A program made the position numbers and the translations under genes. Positions 1-8,131 of a stretch of DNA of 64,000 bases are shown here, piece by piece (the first letter of the stretch is position 1; the number at the start of each line of letters is the position of its first letter). This DNA is from Thermohalobaculum sp039513195 (lineage in GTDB: Bacteria > Pseudomonadota > Alphaproteobacteria > Rhodobacterales > Rhodobacteraceae): positions 101,227-165,226 of the forward strand of contig JBCCRM010000008.1 in NCBI GenBank assembly GCA_039513195.1, read 5' to 3'. The notes beneath the pieces were generated by a model. The model ran no database searches, had not been told where the DNA came from, and was given only the letters and a program-made list of their open reading frames with translations.

Positions 1-188
1 TCGCAGAGTGCCGTTTCATAGTTTTGGATGGTCGGCAGGAACAGTAGTCCCGTCGCGCCCGATGTGATGTCGACATCCAACTTGAAGGAGTTGACCAACA
101 TCAGCAGAACCGGGCCGATGGACATGAACACAAGCACGGCGATCAGAGCGTAGAAAGCCGGGTTTTGCTTCTCATAGGACGCCTGCAT
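1..188 (-). CDS. Sugar ABC transporter permease, MalG-like (N-terminal fragment, runs off window)
   Basis: Only the first 62 or so codons are present. The protein begins MQASYEKQNPAFY and has one hydrophobic segment (ALIAVLVFMSIGPVLLML), as in the first membrane helix of MalG/UgpE-type inner-membrane permeases. Its ATG overlaps the stop of the upstream MalF-like permease gene as ATGA at 186-190, so the two are translationally coupled and should form the heterodimeric channel of one importer. The EAA loop that would confirm the family lies outside the window. The call rests on this N-terminus and on the operon order ATPase, binding protein, permease, permease. Confidence 0.8.
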   Translation of the reverse strand, partial: MQASYEKQNPAFYALIAVLVFMSIGPVLLMLVNSFKLDVDITSGATGLLFLPTIQNYETALC

Positions 189-1150
189 CAGCCTGCTTCC
201 TCCGCTGCTTGTCGAACCCGGGCGGCGCGCCGCTCTTGCCAGCGGGTGAAGGCAAACATCGCGATCGTCAAAGCGAGGAGGAGCAACAGCAGGTAGTTCG
301 ACATGGCCGCTGCTACGCCAAGTTCGCGGAACTCGGTGGCTGTCCGGGAGATGCGCAGCGCGAGGATTTCGGTGGAAAGGCCTGGCCCACCCTCGGTGAG
401 GACGAGGATCACCTCAAGCACTTTGAAAGCGTCGATTAGTCGGAGGAGGGCGGTGACGATCAAAACCGGCGCCATAAGCGGCAGTTTCACATACCAGATT
501 TGCTGCCATGCAGTAGCGCCGTCGATCCTCGACGCTTCGAGCGCGCTTCGTGGCAGGGATTGCAGCGCCGCCAAGGCAAGGATGAAGATGAAGGGTGTCC
601 ACTGCCAGATATCGGCGACGATCACGCTGAGTAAAGCATGCTGGCCAAGCCAATCGACGCTCGGCAGTCCGAGCCATTCGAGGGAGCGATTAAACGTTCC
701 CACAGTCGGGTGGTACATATACCGCCACATCAGACCGACAACGACTGGCGCGATCATCATCGGCAGGATGAACATGGTCCGCAGCGCCGACATCCCACGG
801 ATGTTTCGGTCCAAGAGCAGTGCGAGGCCGACGCCGAGCACCATTTCGACCGTTACAACGACAAGCGCGAAGCGCAGCGTTACACCGAGGCTCTCCAAGA
901 AATTGGGGTCATTGAGGAGTGTGACGTAGTTCTTCAGCCCAACGAATTCAGCTTCGCCGATGGTTTGGCTTGGGTCCCAGTCTCGAAACGAACCCCAAAC
1001 CATGTAGCCCAGCGGATAGAGCAGGGCGATCGCCATGATCACTGCGGCCGGCGCCATGAAAAGATAAGGCGTCAGGCGATTTGCAAGCCGCAGTCTTTGG
1101 CGGCGGGCCGGAGCGGCGGGCTGGGCTTTGATGGCTGCGGTGTCGGCCAC
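188..1150 (-). CDS. Sugar ABC transporter permease, MalF/UgpA-like
   Basis: Inner-membrane channel subunit of a CUT1-type carbohydrate importer, 320 residues with about six predicted membrane helices. The first helix is near residues 30-52 (PYLFMAPAAVIMAIALLYPL). The cytoplasmic EAA loop that docks on the ATPase is visible near residues 205-232 (EASRIDGATAWQQIWYVKLP), with the conserved glycine and the closing LP. It sits 66 bp downstream of the binding-protein gene and overlaps the next permease by ATGA. The substrate cannot be read from the permease. The set resembles maltose, glycerol-3-phosphate or disaccharide importers. Confidence 0.9.
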   Translation of the reverse strand: MADTAAIKAQPAAPARRQRLRLANRLTPYLFMAPAAVIMAIALLYPLGYMVWGSFRDWDPSQTIGEAEFVGLKNYVTLLNDPNFLESLGVTLRFALVVVTVEMVLGVGLALLLDRNIRGMSALRTMFILPMMIAPVVVGLMWRYMYHPTVGTFNRSLEWLGLPSVDWLGQHALLSVIVADIWQWTPFIFILALAALQSLPRSALEASRIDGATAWQQIWYVKLPLMAPVLIVTALLRLIDAFKVLEVILVLTEGGPGLSTEILALRISRTATEFRELGVAAAMSNYLLLLLLALTIAMFAFTRWQERRAARVRQAAEEAG

Positions 1151-1216
1151 GGCTCTCTGGTTCTCTGCACCTCGGTTGGAAGCGAGCGGGGCGGACCAGA
1201 TCCGCCCCGGGTGGGA

Positions 1217-2545
1217 TCAGCGCCAGGTGTAGTAGCCGGCCTCATCCATGACGGCCGTGGTGCGTTCCGCGACGCCGTCCAGGGCCTCCTGGATGTCCAG
1301 ATCCTCGGTGAGGACTTTCGACAGCGTCGTCCCGAGATCGGCATTGATCTTTCCCCAAACCGGGATGATCGGGCGCCAGTCCGGATCGGCGTGTTTCAGC
1401 GCTTCGCCAAAGGTCGCCATATGCGGGAACTTTGCGTTCACATCCGGGTCCTGGTGCGTGGAGAAGCGGGATGGGTTACCGCCGGCGAGGGCGACTAGCT
1501 TATCCCCAGTCTTCGAGGTCAACCACTGCATCAGCAGGAAGGCCGCCTCTTTGTTCTCGGCATTGGATGGGATGCCAATACCGAAGCCGCCGGTCTGCGA
1601 GCCGCGGCGAACGCCCATCGGGTGCAGTGCCCAGCCGACATTCCCAACCACTTTCGACTTCCGAGGATCGTCGATCTGACCGGCAACGACCGTGGTGTCC
1701 AGGAACATTGCCGTATCGCCGTTCAGAAACGCGCCAAGCGCCTCGCCAAAGCCGAAATTCGTCGCGCCTTCTGGACCGCAATCGACGATTTTCTTCAGCG
1801 CCGTTGCCGCTTTGACCCCCGCCTCGTTGTTGACGATGGGATTCCAATCCGCATCGAAGACGCGGCCGCCGAGGGGGGCCAGATGCAGCAAGAAAGCATG
1901 GCTGGCATGGTGTCCGGACGCAGCACGTGATGCAACACCGCCCATTCCGGGCTCCAGTTCCGGGATCTTGCAGGCGAGGTCGAGCATTTCGTCGTAGGTC
2001 TGCGGAACCTCAAGGCCGTGCTTCTCGAAAATGTCTTTACGATAGCCGAGGATCGATGTTTCCGAACCGTAGGGGATACCGAACAACGATCCGGTCTTGC
2101 CCTGCAGGTAGCCTTTCTCGCCACCAGCAAAGCCGATATTGTAGACATAACCATCGATCAGGTCGCCGGAGTCATAGTTCGGATCGGCAAGCTTCGGGTT
2201 CATGAAGTACTTTGCCAAATTCTCGAGTTGATCGGCGAAGACGTAGTCGGCCTTAGAGAAGACCACATAAGCGATCAGGTCGTACTCACCCTCGTCTTGA
2301 GAAAGTTCGAGGGTCTGCCGTTCCCGCATCTTGAGATACGGCAATTGATCGACCTCGACCTCGATGCCGGTCTCGGCGGTGAATTGCGGCAAGATCCGCA
2401 TGACCGCGTCGTAATGTGGATGCGCTGGGAAGTTCACCACCAGCGTCGTGCCGGCATGGTCGGCATAGGGGTTAGCTGCGGCCGCACCCGCGATCATGCC
2501 GCTGGCAATGCTGGCTAGAAATGCGTGCTTTATTGCCTTGAACAT
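1217..2545 (-). CDS. Extracellular sugar-binding protein (SBP_bac_1 type) of CUT1 ABC importer
   Basis: Periplasmic solute-binding protein of 442 residues. It has a clear Sec signal peptide (MFKAIKHAFLASIASGMIAG, cleavage after the AAAA run near residue 24). The mature part shows a first lobe with NFPAHPHYDAVMRILPQF, the usual opening of family-1 binding proteins, and later GIPYGSE and QTGGFGIGIPSNAENKEAA, which match the conserved crossover and the loop before the terminal helices. It lies 33 bp after the ATPase gene and upstream of two permease genes. A GGAGG ribosome site lies just before the start. The ligand is not identifiable from sequence alone but is expected to be a mono- or oligosaccharide. 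Confidence 0.9.
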   Translation of the reverse strand: MFKAIKHAFLASIASGMIAGAAAANPYADHAGTTLVVNFPAHPHYDAVMRILPQFTAETGIEVEVDQLPYLKMRERQTLELSQDEGEYDLIAYVVFSKADYVFADQLENLAKYFMNPKLADPNYDSGDLIDGYVYNIGFAGGEKGYLQGKTGSLFGIPYGSETSILGYRKDIFEKHGLEVPQTYDEMLDLACKIPELEPGMGGVASRAASGHHASHAFLLHLAPLGGRVFDADWNPIVNNEAGVKAATALKKIVDCGPEGATNFGFGEALGAFLNGDTAMFLDTTVVAGQIDDPRKSKVVGNVGWALHPMGVRRGSQTGGFGIGIPSNAENKEAAFLLMQWLTSKTGDKLVALAGGNPSRFSTHQDPDVNAKFPHMATFGEALKHADPDWRPIIPVWGKINADLGTTLSKVLTEDLDIQEALDGVAERTTAVMDEAGYYTWR

Positions 2546-2578
2546 CCATAGTCCTCCCAGTTTTCCTTTGTGGAGCCG

Positions 2579-3667
2579 TCACAGGGCGGCCTCGCTTTCC
2601 TGATCGAAGAGGTGAACCCGGTCCGGGTTCACAGAGAACGTCAGGGTTTCATTGAGAGCCACTGGCCTCTCCGAGTGAACTTCAACGGTGACCTGCGCCG
2701 ATCCGCACCGGCACATCAGGATCGATTGTGCCCCGACATACTCCGACACCAGCGCGTCGAGCTTCAGCGATTGGTCGGCTGCGGCGGTTGTGTCCTGCGT
2801 CAGATCGGATGGTCTGACGCCAAGGGTTACATTGCGTCGGCGGTGCCCCTTCGCCGCCGTCGCTTTACCCTCCGGGAGCCGGAGGTCGAAGCTGTCGCCC
2901 GTCACGTAGACAGCATCGCCGCGCTGACTGATCTCGCCATCCAGAAAGTTCATGGGTGGCATACCGAGAAAGCCCGCAACGAACTTGTTGACGGGCCGCC
3001 GAAACAGCTCCTCGGGCGTGCCCTGCTGCTGGATATGTCCGCCATGCATGACGACAATCCGGTCGCCAAGCGTCATCGCTTCGACTTGGTCGTGGGTGAC
3101 GTAGATCATGTTCTTTCGCACGCGCTGGCGCATCAGGGCCAGTTCGGCACGCATTTGTCCGCGCAGTTTGGCGTCCAGGTTCGACAACGGCTCGTCGAAC
3201 AGAAAGATGCTGCTGTCCTTCGCCAGGGCACGCGCCATCGCCACGCGCTGGCGCTGCCCGCCCGACAGCGCACCCGGTTTACGATGCAAAAACTGCGACA
3301 GCCCGACCGTTTCCGCTACTTCGCGAACGGTGGCGTCGATCTCAGCTCTTGGCCGGCGCGCCAGACGCAACGCAAAGGAGATGTTCTGCGCCACATTCAT
3401 ATGCGGGTAGAGCGCATAGTCTTGGAACACCATCGCCAGGTCGCGATCCTTCGGCTCCAGATGGCTTACGGGCCGGTCATCGATGAAAATCTCTCCGTCT
3501 GAGACCTCTTCGAGCCCTGCGATCATCCGCAAGGTCGTCGACTTACCGCAGCCTGACGGTCCCACGAGCACGGTGAACTCGCTGTCGGCCATCTCCAGCT
3601 CGATCCCATGCAGGACCTCGAGATCGCCGTAGCGCTTCACCAATCTATCCAGATGGATCCGCGGCAT
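2579..3667 (-). CDS. Sugar ABC transporter ATPase, UgpC/MalK-like
   Basis: ATP-hydrolysing subunit of the CUT1 importer, 362 residues. Walker A is GPSGCGKST (residues 36-44), the Q-loop is VFQDYALYPHM (about 80-90), the ABC signature is LSGGQRQ (134-140) and Walker B is IFLFDEP (154-160). The H-loop is VTHDQVEA. The last 120 residues form the TOBE/OB-fold regulatory region typical of MalK and UgpC. It is the first gene of its operon. Two operator-like palindromes lie 19-55 bp upstream of the start, so it is the likely control point of this transporter. A GGGAGGAAT ribosome site precedes the ATG. Confidence 0.93.
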   Translation of the reverse strand: MPRIHLDRLVKRYGDLEVLHGIELEMADSEFTVLVGPSGCGKSTTLRMIAGLEEVSDGEIFIDDRPVSHLEPKDRDLAMVFQDYALYPHMNVAQNISFALRLARRPRAEIDATVREVAETVGLSQFLHRKPGALSGGQRQRVAMARALAKDSSIFLFDEPLSNLDAKLRGQMRAELALMRQRVRKNMIYVTHDQVEAMTLGDRIVVMHGGHIQQQGTPEELFRRPVNKFVAGFLGMPPMNFLDGEISQRGDAVYVTGDSFDLRLPEGKATAAKGHRRRNVTLGVRPSDLTQDTTAAADQSLKLDALVSEYVGAQSILMCRCGSAQVTVEVHSERPVALNETLTFSVNPDRVHLFDQESEAAL

Positions 3668-3685
3668 ATTCCTCCCACCTTTTTT

Positions 3686-3722
3686 TGTTACCGGTCACAC
3701 TGATCGCTTGTGACCGGTAACA
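3686..3722. promoter_or_regulatory. Paired LacI-family operators upstream of the CUT1 operon
   Basis: TGTTACCGGTCACA (3686-3699) and TGTGACCGGTAACA (3709-3722) are exact reverse complements of each other. Each is itself a near-perfect palindrome around ACCGGT. Their centres are 23 bp apart, about two helical turns. The same motif lies upstream of both LacI regulator genes in this window, so binding by one or both of these regulators is inferred. The motif resembles the known operators of the GntR/IdnR branch of the LacI family. Confidence 0.75.
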
Positions 3723-3768
3723 CAAGGAGAAACTTTATCCGTTGGAGAGGAGAGGGACGAAAGCTCTG

Positions 3769-4800
3769 TCAGCCTCTGGATGCAGTGCTGCCACGCAGTT
3801 CAGGTTCGGCGCAGACGCCAATATGTTGAATTACCTCATCTTCCTCCGCGGACGCCAAAAGCCGAACGGCAAGCTGCCCGGCTTGACGACCGACCTGCCT
3901 CGGATCGACTACGACCGTCGAGATCGATGGCGACGCGTGACGGGAAACCTCGAAATTGCCGAATCCGGCGACGCCTATCTGATCCGGCACGGAGACGCCT
4001 TGGGACAGCAGCGCCGACTGCACGCCAAAAGCCGGTGCATCCGAGACGCAAAAGATGCAGTCGACATCCGGGAAGCGCGCCAACACCTCGGACGCGGCCG
4101 CCGCGCCGTCCTCGATCGAGAGCGGCGGTTTCCCCGAGCGGAAAACCCGGTGCGTCGGCAGGCCCGCGTCCCGCATTGCGGCGATGAACCCCTCTCGCCG
4201 GCTGCCACCCCGGGTGAAATCGTCATCGGCCTCGCCGAGGAAAACCAAGCGTCGATATCCGCGATCGATCAGCGCTTTGGTCATCGCTACCGCCGCCGTG
4301 CGGTTCGAGAACCCGACCGTGTGCGCTATCGGGGCCGCCGGGCGCTCCCAAAGTTCAATGACCGGTGCATGGGCCTCCTCAAGAAGCCGTACGGTACGAT
4401 CTGTATGGCCGTCATAGGATAAGATCACCGCCTCGGGCCGACGCCGCAGCATTGTTTCGACGAGCTGTTCTTCGCGCGTCGCAGAATAGTCCGTATGCCC
4501 AAGCAAAATTTGCTGGCCGATCTGCTCAAGCTCGTCGGTCAACGCTTGGATCGTCACGGCGAAATGTAAGTTGTTGAGCGATGGAACCAGCACAGCGACG
4601 AAACCCGACTTCTTTGTCGCCAGGCTACCGGCCATCTGGTCCGGTACGTAGTTCATCTCGCGCACGACCTTCAGAATGCGTTCCCTGGTCTCATGCGATA
4701 CTGGGCTGTCCTTTTTGAGGGCGCGCGAGACCGTCATCCGTGACACCCCGGCGGCGCGCGCCACTTCGCGCATCGTGACCGTCGAGCCTGTCTTTTTCAT
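3769..4800 (-). CDS. LacI-family transcriptional regulator (GntR/IdnR-like branch)
   Basis: DNA-binding repressor of 343 residues. The N-terminal LacI helix-turn-helix is intact: TMREVARAAGVSRMTVSRAL at residues 9-28, then the hinge motif YVPDQMAGSLATKKS. The rest is a periplasmic-binding-protein fold ligand domain (FVAVLVPSLNNLHF onward; VDCIFCVSDAPAFG; IGVAGFGNFEVSRHASPSISTV). The gene lies between the LuxP-like importer operon and the CUT1 importer operon. One operator copy sits 25-38 bp upstream of its start and two more lie beyond its stop in the next promoter. Autoregulation plus control of the flanking sugar transporters is inferred. The effector is unknown. Confidence 0.9.
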   Translation of the reverse strand: MKKTGSTVTMREVARAAGVSRMTVSRALKKDSPVSHETRERILKVVREMNYVPDQMAGSLATKKSGFVAVLVPSLNNLHFAVTIQALTDELEQIGQQILLGHTDYSATREEQLVETMLRRRPEAVILSYDGHTDRTVRLLEEAHAPVIELWERPAAPIAHTVGFSNRTAAVAMTKALIDRGYRRLVFLGEADDDFTRGGSRREGFIAAMRDAGLPTHRVFRSGKPPLSIEDGAAAASEVLARFPDVDCIFCVSDAPAFGVQSALLSQGVSVPDQIGVAGFGNFEVSRHASPSISTVVVDPRQVGRQAGQLAVRLLASAEEDEVIQHIGVCAEPELRGSTASRG

Positions 4801-4824
4801 CAGCGACGCCCCAGGAAAACCGTT

Positions 4825-4838
4825 TGTTACCGGTCACA
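4825..4838. promoter_or_regulatory. LacI-family operator upstream of lacI-type gene
   Basis: TGTTACCGGTCACA lies 25 bp before the start of the regulator gene and is identical to the copy at 3686-3699. Its position fits autoregulation. Confidence 0.7.
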
Positions 4839-4875
4839 CACTGCGCCAGGGCGTCTCGTCTTTCAAGTCGGGGTC

Positions 4876-6015
4876 TTAGCGCTCCAGGGCGCCGATGCCT
4901 GAGAAACGGAACGCCTCCTTCTGAAGGGCGTCCAGCTCTTCGGCAGCCATTTGATCATGCGCGACGGTGATGCGACCCAGGAAGGCGAGCGGCAATTCAG
5001 CGGCGCGGCCTTCCAGAGCGGCTTTGATCGCCTCTGCGGTCGCTGCGCCGACATCGTCGCCCATGCGCATCGGCGTGGCGTCGAGTTCACCGCGGCGGAT
5101 GGCGTCAAGCTCCAGGCCTGTGCCGCCCCAGCCGGTTGAGAAGATCTCTTTCTCTTTACCGAGCGCGATCTGCGCCTCGACCGATCCCATTGCCATCGCC
5201 GTATTGGCGTTGTGGATCACCGTTGCTTCCGGGTAGGACTGCATGATCAGTGCGGTGCCCTCGAAGCCGCCCTCGCGCTGATATTCGCCATAGTGCTCAT
5301 ACACCGTGGTCCATCCCGCCTTCTCTTCGATGCATTCTTTGAAATCGCCAGAACGCTGATTGTCCGTGATCCCCGGAATACCCCGGTTCAGCGCCATTGT
5401 GATGCCCTCTCCCAGGCGGCCGATCAGGTATTCGCACATCACCAAGGCTCCCGCTGCGGAGGAGAAGTCGAACCAGACATCCGGCTGGTTCTTTAGATCT
5501 TTCAGCGGCGTGTGGAATGCCCAGATGTAAGTTCTAAAGCCGTCATTGCCGGACAGCTTGTCGATGTTGTCGGCCTGGATCGCCAGTTCGGAAGGGCCGA
5601 AAATCACATAGTCGTAGAGATCGGCGTCCTGCTCGACCTGCGATGCATAGGTCGACTGCAGCGAGTGCTCGATCTGGCGGCTGGCGAACTCGGTGGTCTC
5701 GAATGGAATGTTGAGTTCTTCGAGCCGCTTGGTCAGGGCGAGATAGTTGCGTGCCCAAAAGTCGGACGTGTCCGCCGATGGGTAGATCAGGGCGATTTGA
5801 ACCGGCTTGTCGAGCGTGCCTGAAAACGGCGTCGCGGCCGATCCAACCACCTTCTGTAGGGCTTCCAGCTTACCGGGGGCATTTACCTCGCCAGGCAGCC
5901 AGTATTCGCGCTCTGCGATGTCCGGCAGCTCCTTCAGCGGAAGGCGATCGTCGGCATAGGTAGCGCCAGCGACAGCAACGCCAGCGAGCAGTGTCATTGC
6001 GGCGATGGGGTTCAA
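4876..6015 (-). CDS. LuxP-like periplasmic binding protein of a sugar ABC importer
   Basis: Periplasmic binding protein, 379 residues, with a signal peptide (AAMTLLAGVAVAGATYA). The start is a TTG with a GGAGG 7-8 bases upstream; an ATG six codons later is the alternative. By memory-based comparison with Vibrio LuxP, the autoinducer-2 receptor, long stretches align: IALIYPSADTSDFWARN, STGWGGTGLELDAIRRGELD, PMRMGDD and a C-terminal KEAFRFSG. Ligand-pocket positions equivalent to LuxP Ser79, Trp82, Arg215, Trp289 and Arg310 appear kept, while those equivalent to Gln77, Asn159 and Ser265/Thr266 differ. Unlike luxP it has no luxQ partner. It follows an RbsC-like permease and an ATPase by 57 bp. 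Import of a furanose or AI-2-like ligand is inferred. Confidence 0.8.
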   Translation of the reverse strand: MNPIAAMTLLAGVAVAGATYADDRLPLKELPDIAEREYWLPGEVNAPGKLEALQKVVGSAATPFSGTLDKPVQIALIYPSADTSDFWARNYLALTKRLEELNIPFETTEFASRQIEHSLQSTYASQVEQDADLYDYVIFGPSELAIQADNIDKLSGNDGFRTYIWAFHTPLKDLKNQPDVWFDFSSAAGALVMCEYLIGRLGEGITMALNRGIPGITDNQRSGDFKECIEEKAGWTTVYEHYGEYQREGGFEGTALIMQSYPEATVIHNANTAMAMGSVEAQIALGKEKEIFSTGWGGTGLELDAIRRGELDATPMRMGDDVGAATAEAIKAALEGRAAELPLAFLGRITVAHDQMAAEELDALQKEAFRFSGIGALER

Positions 6016-6072
6016 GATTGGTCCTCCCAGTGTCTGTGGAGCACGAAGCCATCGGCCCCATGCGGTTGCCAG

Positions 6073-7191
6073 TCACCCGCTGGGTTGCGGGCTTCCGGCC
6101 GTTAGGGCGCCGATGGCCAAGAGCGCGAGCAGCACCCCGACCACCGCCGCGATGAAGCGCATCATCTTCCTTCCCTCTGGAGCGCGGAGACCGGCCAACC
6201 AGCGGCCGGCGCCGTCCCGGTCCTTCTGCTGCATCCAGGCGTAGAGCGCGACGGAACTCACGATCACGACGCCTGAGGCTACCGACTGCCAGAAGAATTC
6301 GATCCGCAGCGTCACCAACGCGTTGATCATCATGCTGAGGAGAAGCACACCCGCGAACGATCCCAGCATCGAGGCGCGTCCGCCGAAGAGGGAGGTGCCG
6401 CCGACGACGACAGCCGCAATGACGTGGAGATTGAAGTATGGCGCCGAAGTCGCCTGAATAGCGTTGAGTTTGCCTGTCAGCATCACGCCGGCCAGCGCGG
6501 CGCAGGCACCGCACAGCACATAGGCATAGACCTTGTGGCGGTTGACCGAGATGCTGGTCAGCTCGGCCGCTTCCGGGTTTGAGCCGATGGCTATCGTGTA
6601 GCGACCGAAATAGGTTTGCCGCAGCAGACCGTATCCGACGATCATGGTGGCAATGCCGATCAGCACAGGGACCGGGACGAAGCCGGGGATCTGCCCGCGC
6701 CCCATCTCGGTGAGGAACTCGGGAAACCGCGCCAGCACCAGCCCTTTTGCGAGGACCAGGGCAAGACCGCGATAGACGAGGTCCATCGCCAAGGTGCCGA
6801 TGAGATCCGGTACGTTGAAGCGCGTGATGATCAGGCCATTGACCAATCCCATCAACGCGCCCAGGGCAATGGCGATGGGGACCGCGATGTAGATCGAGAA
6901 GCCATATTGCTTGACCAGGAACGCCATGATGATCGCCGAAAGCGCAGCGATCGAGCCGATGGAGAGGTCGATCCCGCGCTGCGTTATGACGAAGGTCATA
7001 GCCATCGCCATCGGCATGTAGAGCGCGGCGTCCAGGAGGATCAAATTGAGGTTGCTGGCCCGGAAGTATCGGGCAGGCTCGGCCACTCCCATGAACAAAA
7101 GGATCGCGAGGATCATTGCCATTGGGCCGATAATGGCGAAGTAGGGCTCCAGCCGTTCCATCATCGGCCTTGTCGTCGCCACGGTCGCCAT
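6073..7191 (-). CDS. Sugar ABC transporter permease, RbsC/FrcC-like
   Basis: Membrane channel of a CUT2-type sugar importer, 372 residues. The start (MATVATTRPMMERLEPYF) overlaps the stop of the upstream ATPase gene as ATGA at 7189-7193; an upstream extension is possible but lacks homology. About nine to ten hydrophobic helices are visible. The family signature RGIDLSIGSIAALSA is near residue 75, and NPEAAELTSISVNRHKVYAY, the RbsC-type coupling loop, lies in the middle. The C-terminus carries an extra hydrophobic helix after a basic PEGRKMMRF stretch, which is unusual for RbsC. Its partners are the single-domain ATPase upstream and the LuxP-like binding protein downstream. Confidence 0.9.
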   Translation of the reverse strand: MATVATTRPMMERLEPYFAIIGPMAMILAILLFMGVAEPARYFRASNLNLILLDAALYMPMAMAMTFVITQRGIDLSIGSIAALSAIIMAFLVKQYGFSIYIAVPIAIALGALMGLVNGLIITRFNVPDLIGTLAMDLVYRGLALVLAKGLVLARFPEFLTEMGRGQIPGFVPVPVLIGIATMIVGYGLLRQTYFGRYTIAIGSNPEAAELTSISVNRHKVYAYVLCGACAALAGVMLTGKLNAIQATSAPYFNLHVIAAVVVGGTSLFGGRASMLGSFAGVLLLSMMINALVTLRIEFFWQSVASGVVIVSSVALYAWMQQKDRDGAGRWLAGLRAPEGRKMMRFIAAVVGVLLALLAIGALTAGSPQPSG

Positions 7192-7946
7192 CACGCCGCC
7201 TCGCTGGCGCCGACGATCATGCCGAGCACTTCTTGGGTGCTGCTGGACGCGGTGCGAACGACCCCGACGCACTGGCCGCGCCGTTGCACGTGTATCCGGT
7301 CCGAAACCTCGAACACATCGTCGAGCGAGTGGCTGATCAAGATCACCGCCAACCCTTGATCTCGCAGCGTCTTGATCAGCTTCAGTGTGCGCGCCGTCTC
7401 CTGCGGCCCCAGTGCCGCAGTCGGCTCGTCCATCACCAGGACGCGCAAGCCGTCATGATAGACCGCCCGTGCAATCGCCACGGCTTGGCGCTGCCCGCCT
7501 GACAGGCTTTCGGTCGGAGCGTCGAGGGATTTGAGACGCACGCCAAGGCGCTCCATCAGAACGCGTTCGGTCTCGGCCCTCATGCGCGCATTGTCGAGCA
7601 GCGGTACGCCCAGCACCCGCCGCGTCAACTCGTTGCCGAGAAACATGTTGGCGACAGGGTCGAGATGATCGGCAAGGGCGAGCATCTGGTAGACGGCGTC
7701 GATCCCCAAGGCGTTGGCGTCGGCGCGGCTGGAAAAGGCGACCGGCTGCCCGTCGAGCATGATCTGGCCTTCGCTCGCCTGGTAGACGCCGGTCAGGATC
7801 TTGATCAACGTCGATTTGCCTGCGCCGTTGTCGCCGACAATCGCCAGCACCTCTCCCGCCGAGGCTTCGAGATCGACACCCGAAAGGGCGGTGACGCCGC
7901 CGAAACGCTTGGTGATTCCCCGCATTTCGACCAGTGGTGCGGTCAT
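7191..7946 (-). CDS. Sugar ABC transporter ATPase, single-domain (FrcA-like)
   Basis: ATPase of 251 residues with one nucleotide-binding domain, in contrast to the two-domain RbsA type encoded at 10223-11755. Walker A is GDNGAGKST (about residues 38-46), the signature is LSGGQRQ (about 149), Walker B is VLVMDEPTAAL and the switch histidine is in ISHSLDDVF. The Q-loop region reads VYQMLALADHLD, so the glutamine is present but followed by Met where Asp or Glu is common. As in the Frc fructose system, two copies should assemble with a permease dimer. It begins the second transcription unit of the island, 185 bp after the preceding binding-protein gene. Confidence 0.9.
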   Translation of the reverse strand: MTAPLVEMRGITKRFGGVTALSGVDLEASAGEVLAIVGDNGAGKSTLIKILTGVYQASEGQIMLDGQPVAFSSRADANALGIDAVYQMLALADHLDPVANMFLGNELTRRVLGVPLLDNARMRAETERVLMERLGVRLKSLDAPTESLSGGQRQAVAIARAVYHDGLRVLVMDEPTAALGPQETARTLKLIKTLRDQGLAVILISHSLDDVFEVSDRIHVQRRGQCVGVVRTASSSTQEVLGMIVGASEAA

Positions 7947-8131
7947 TGCGCTCGCTCCATTCTCGTTGTTGTTCCGACCATGACCAACTCTCGGTCCTGG
8001 GCGCTGTCTGGCCGGACGTGGCGACCAGACCTGGCGCCCTTACCCTCGGCGCGAAACGCTGTCGGCGCCGGTGCTCGAAGACCCTAGAGACTCGGGCCGG
8101 AAGGACACAGTACCGACGCCGACACCGAGGC

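Noticed and set aside
6065..6076. GTTGCCAGTCAC, a possible sixth LacI operator before the LuxP-like gene
   Set aside because: It matches the motif at 10 of 12 positions but lies at the end of the permease coding region, and the palindrome is broken. Not strong enough to call.
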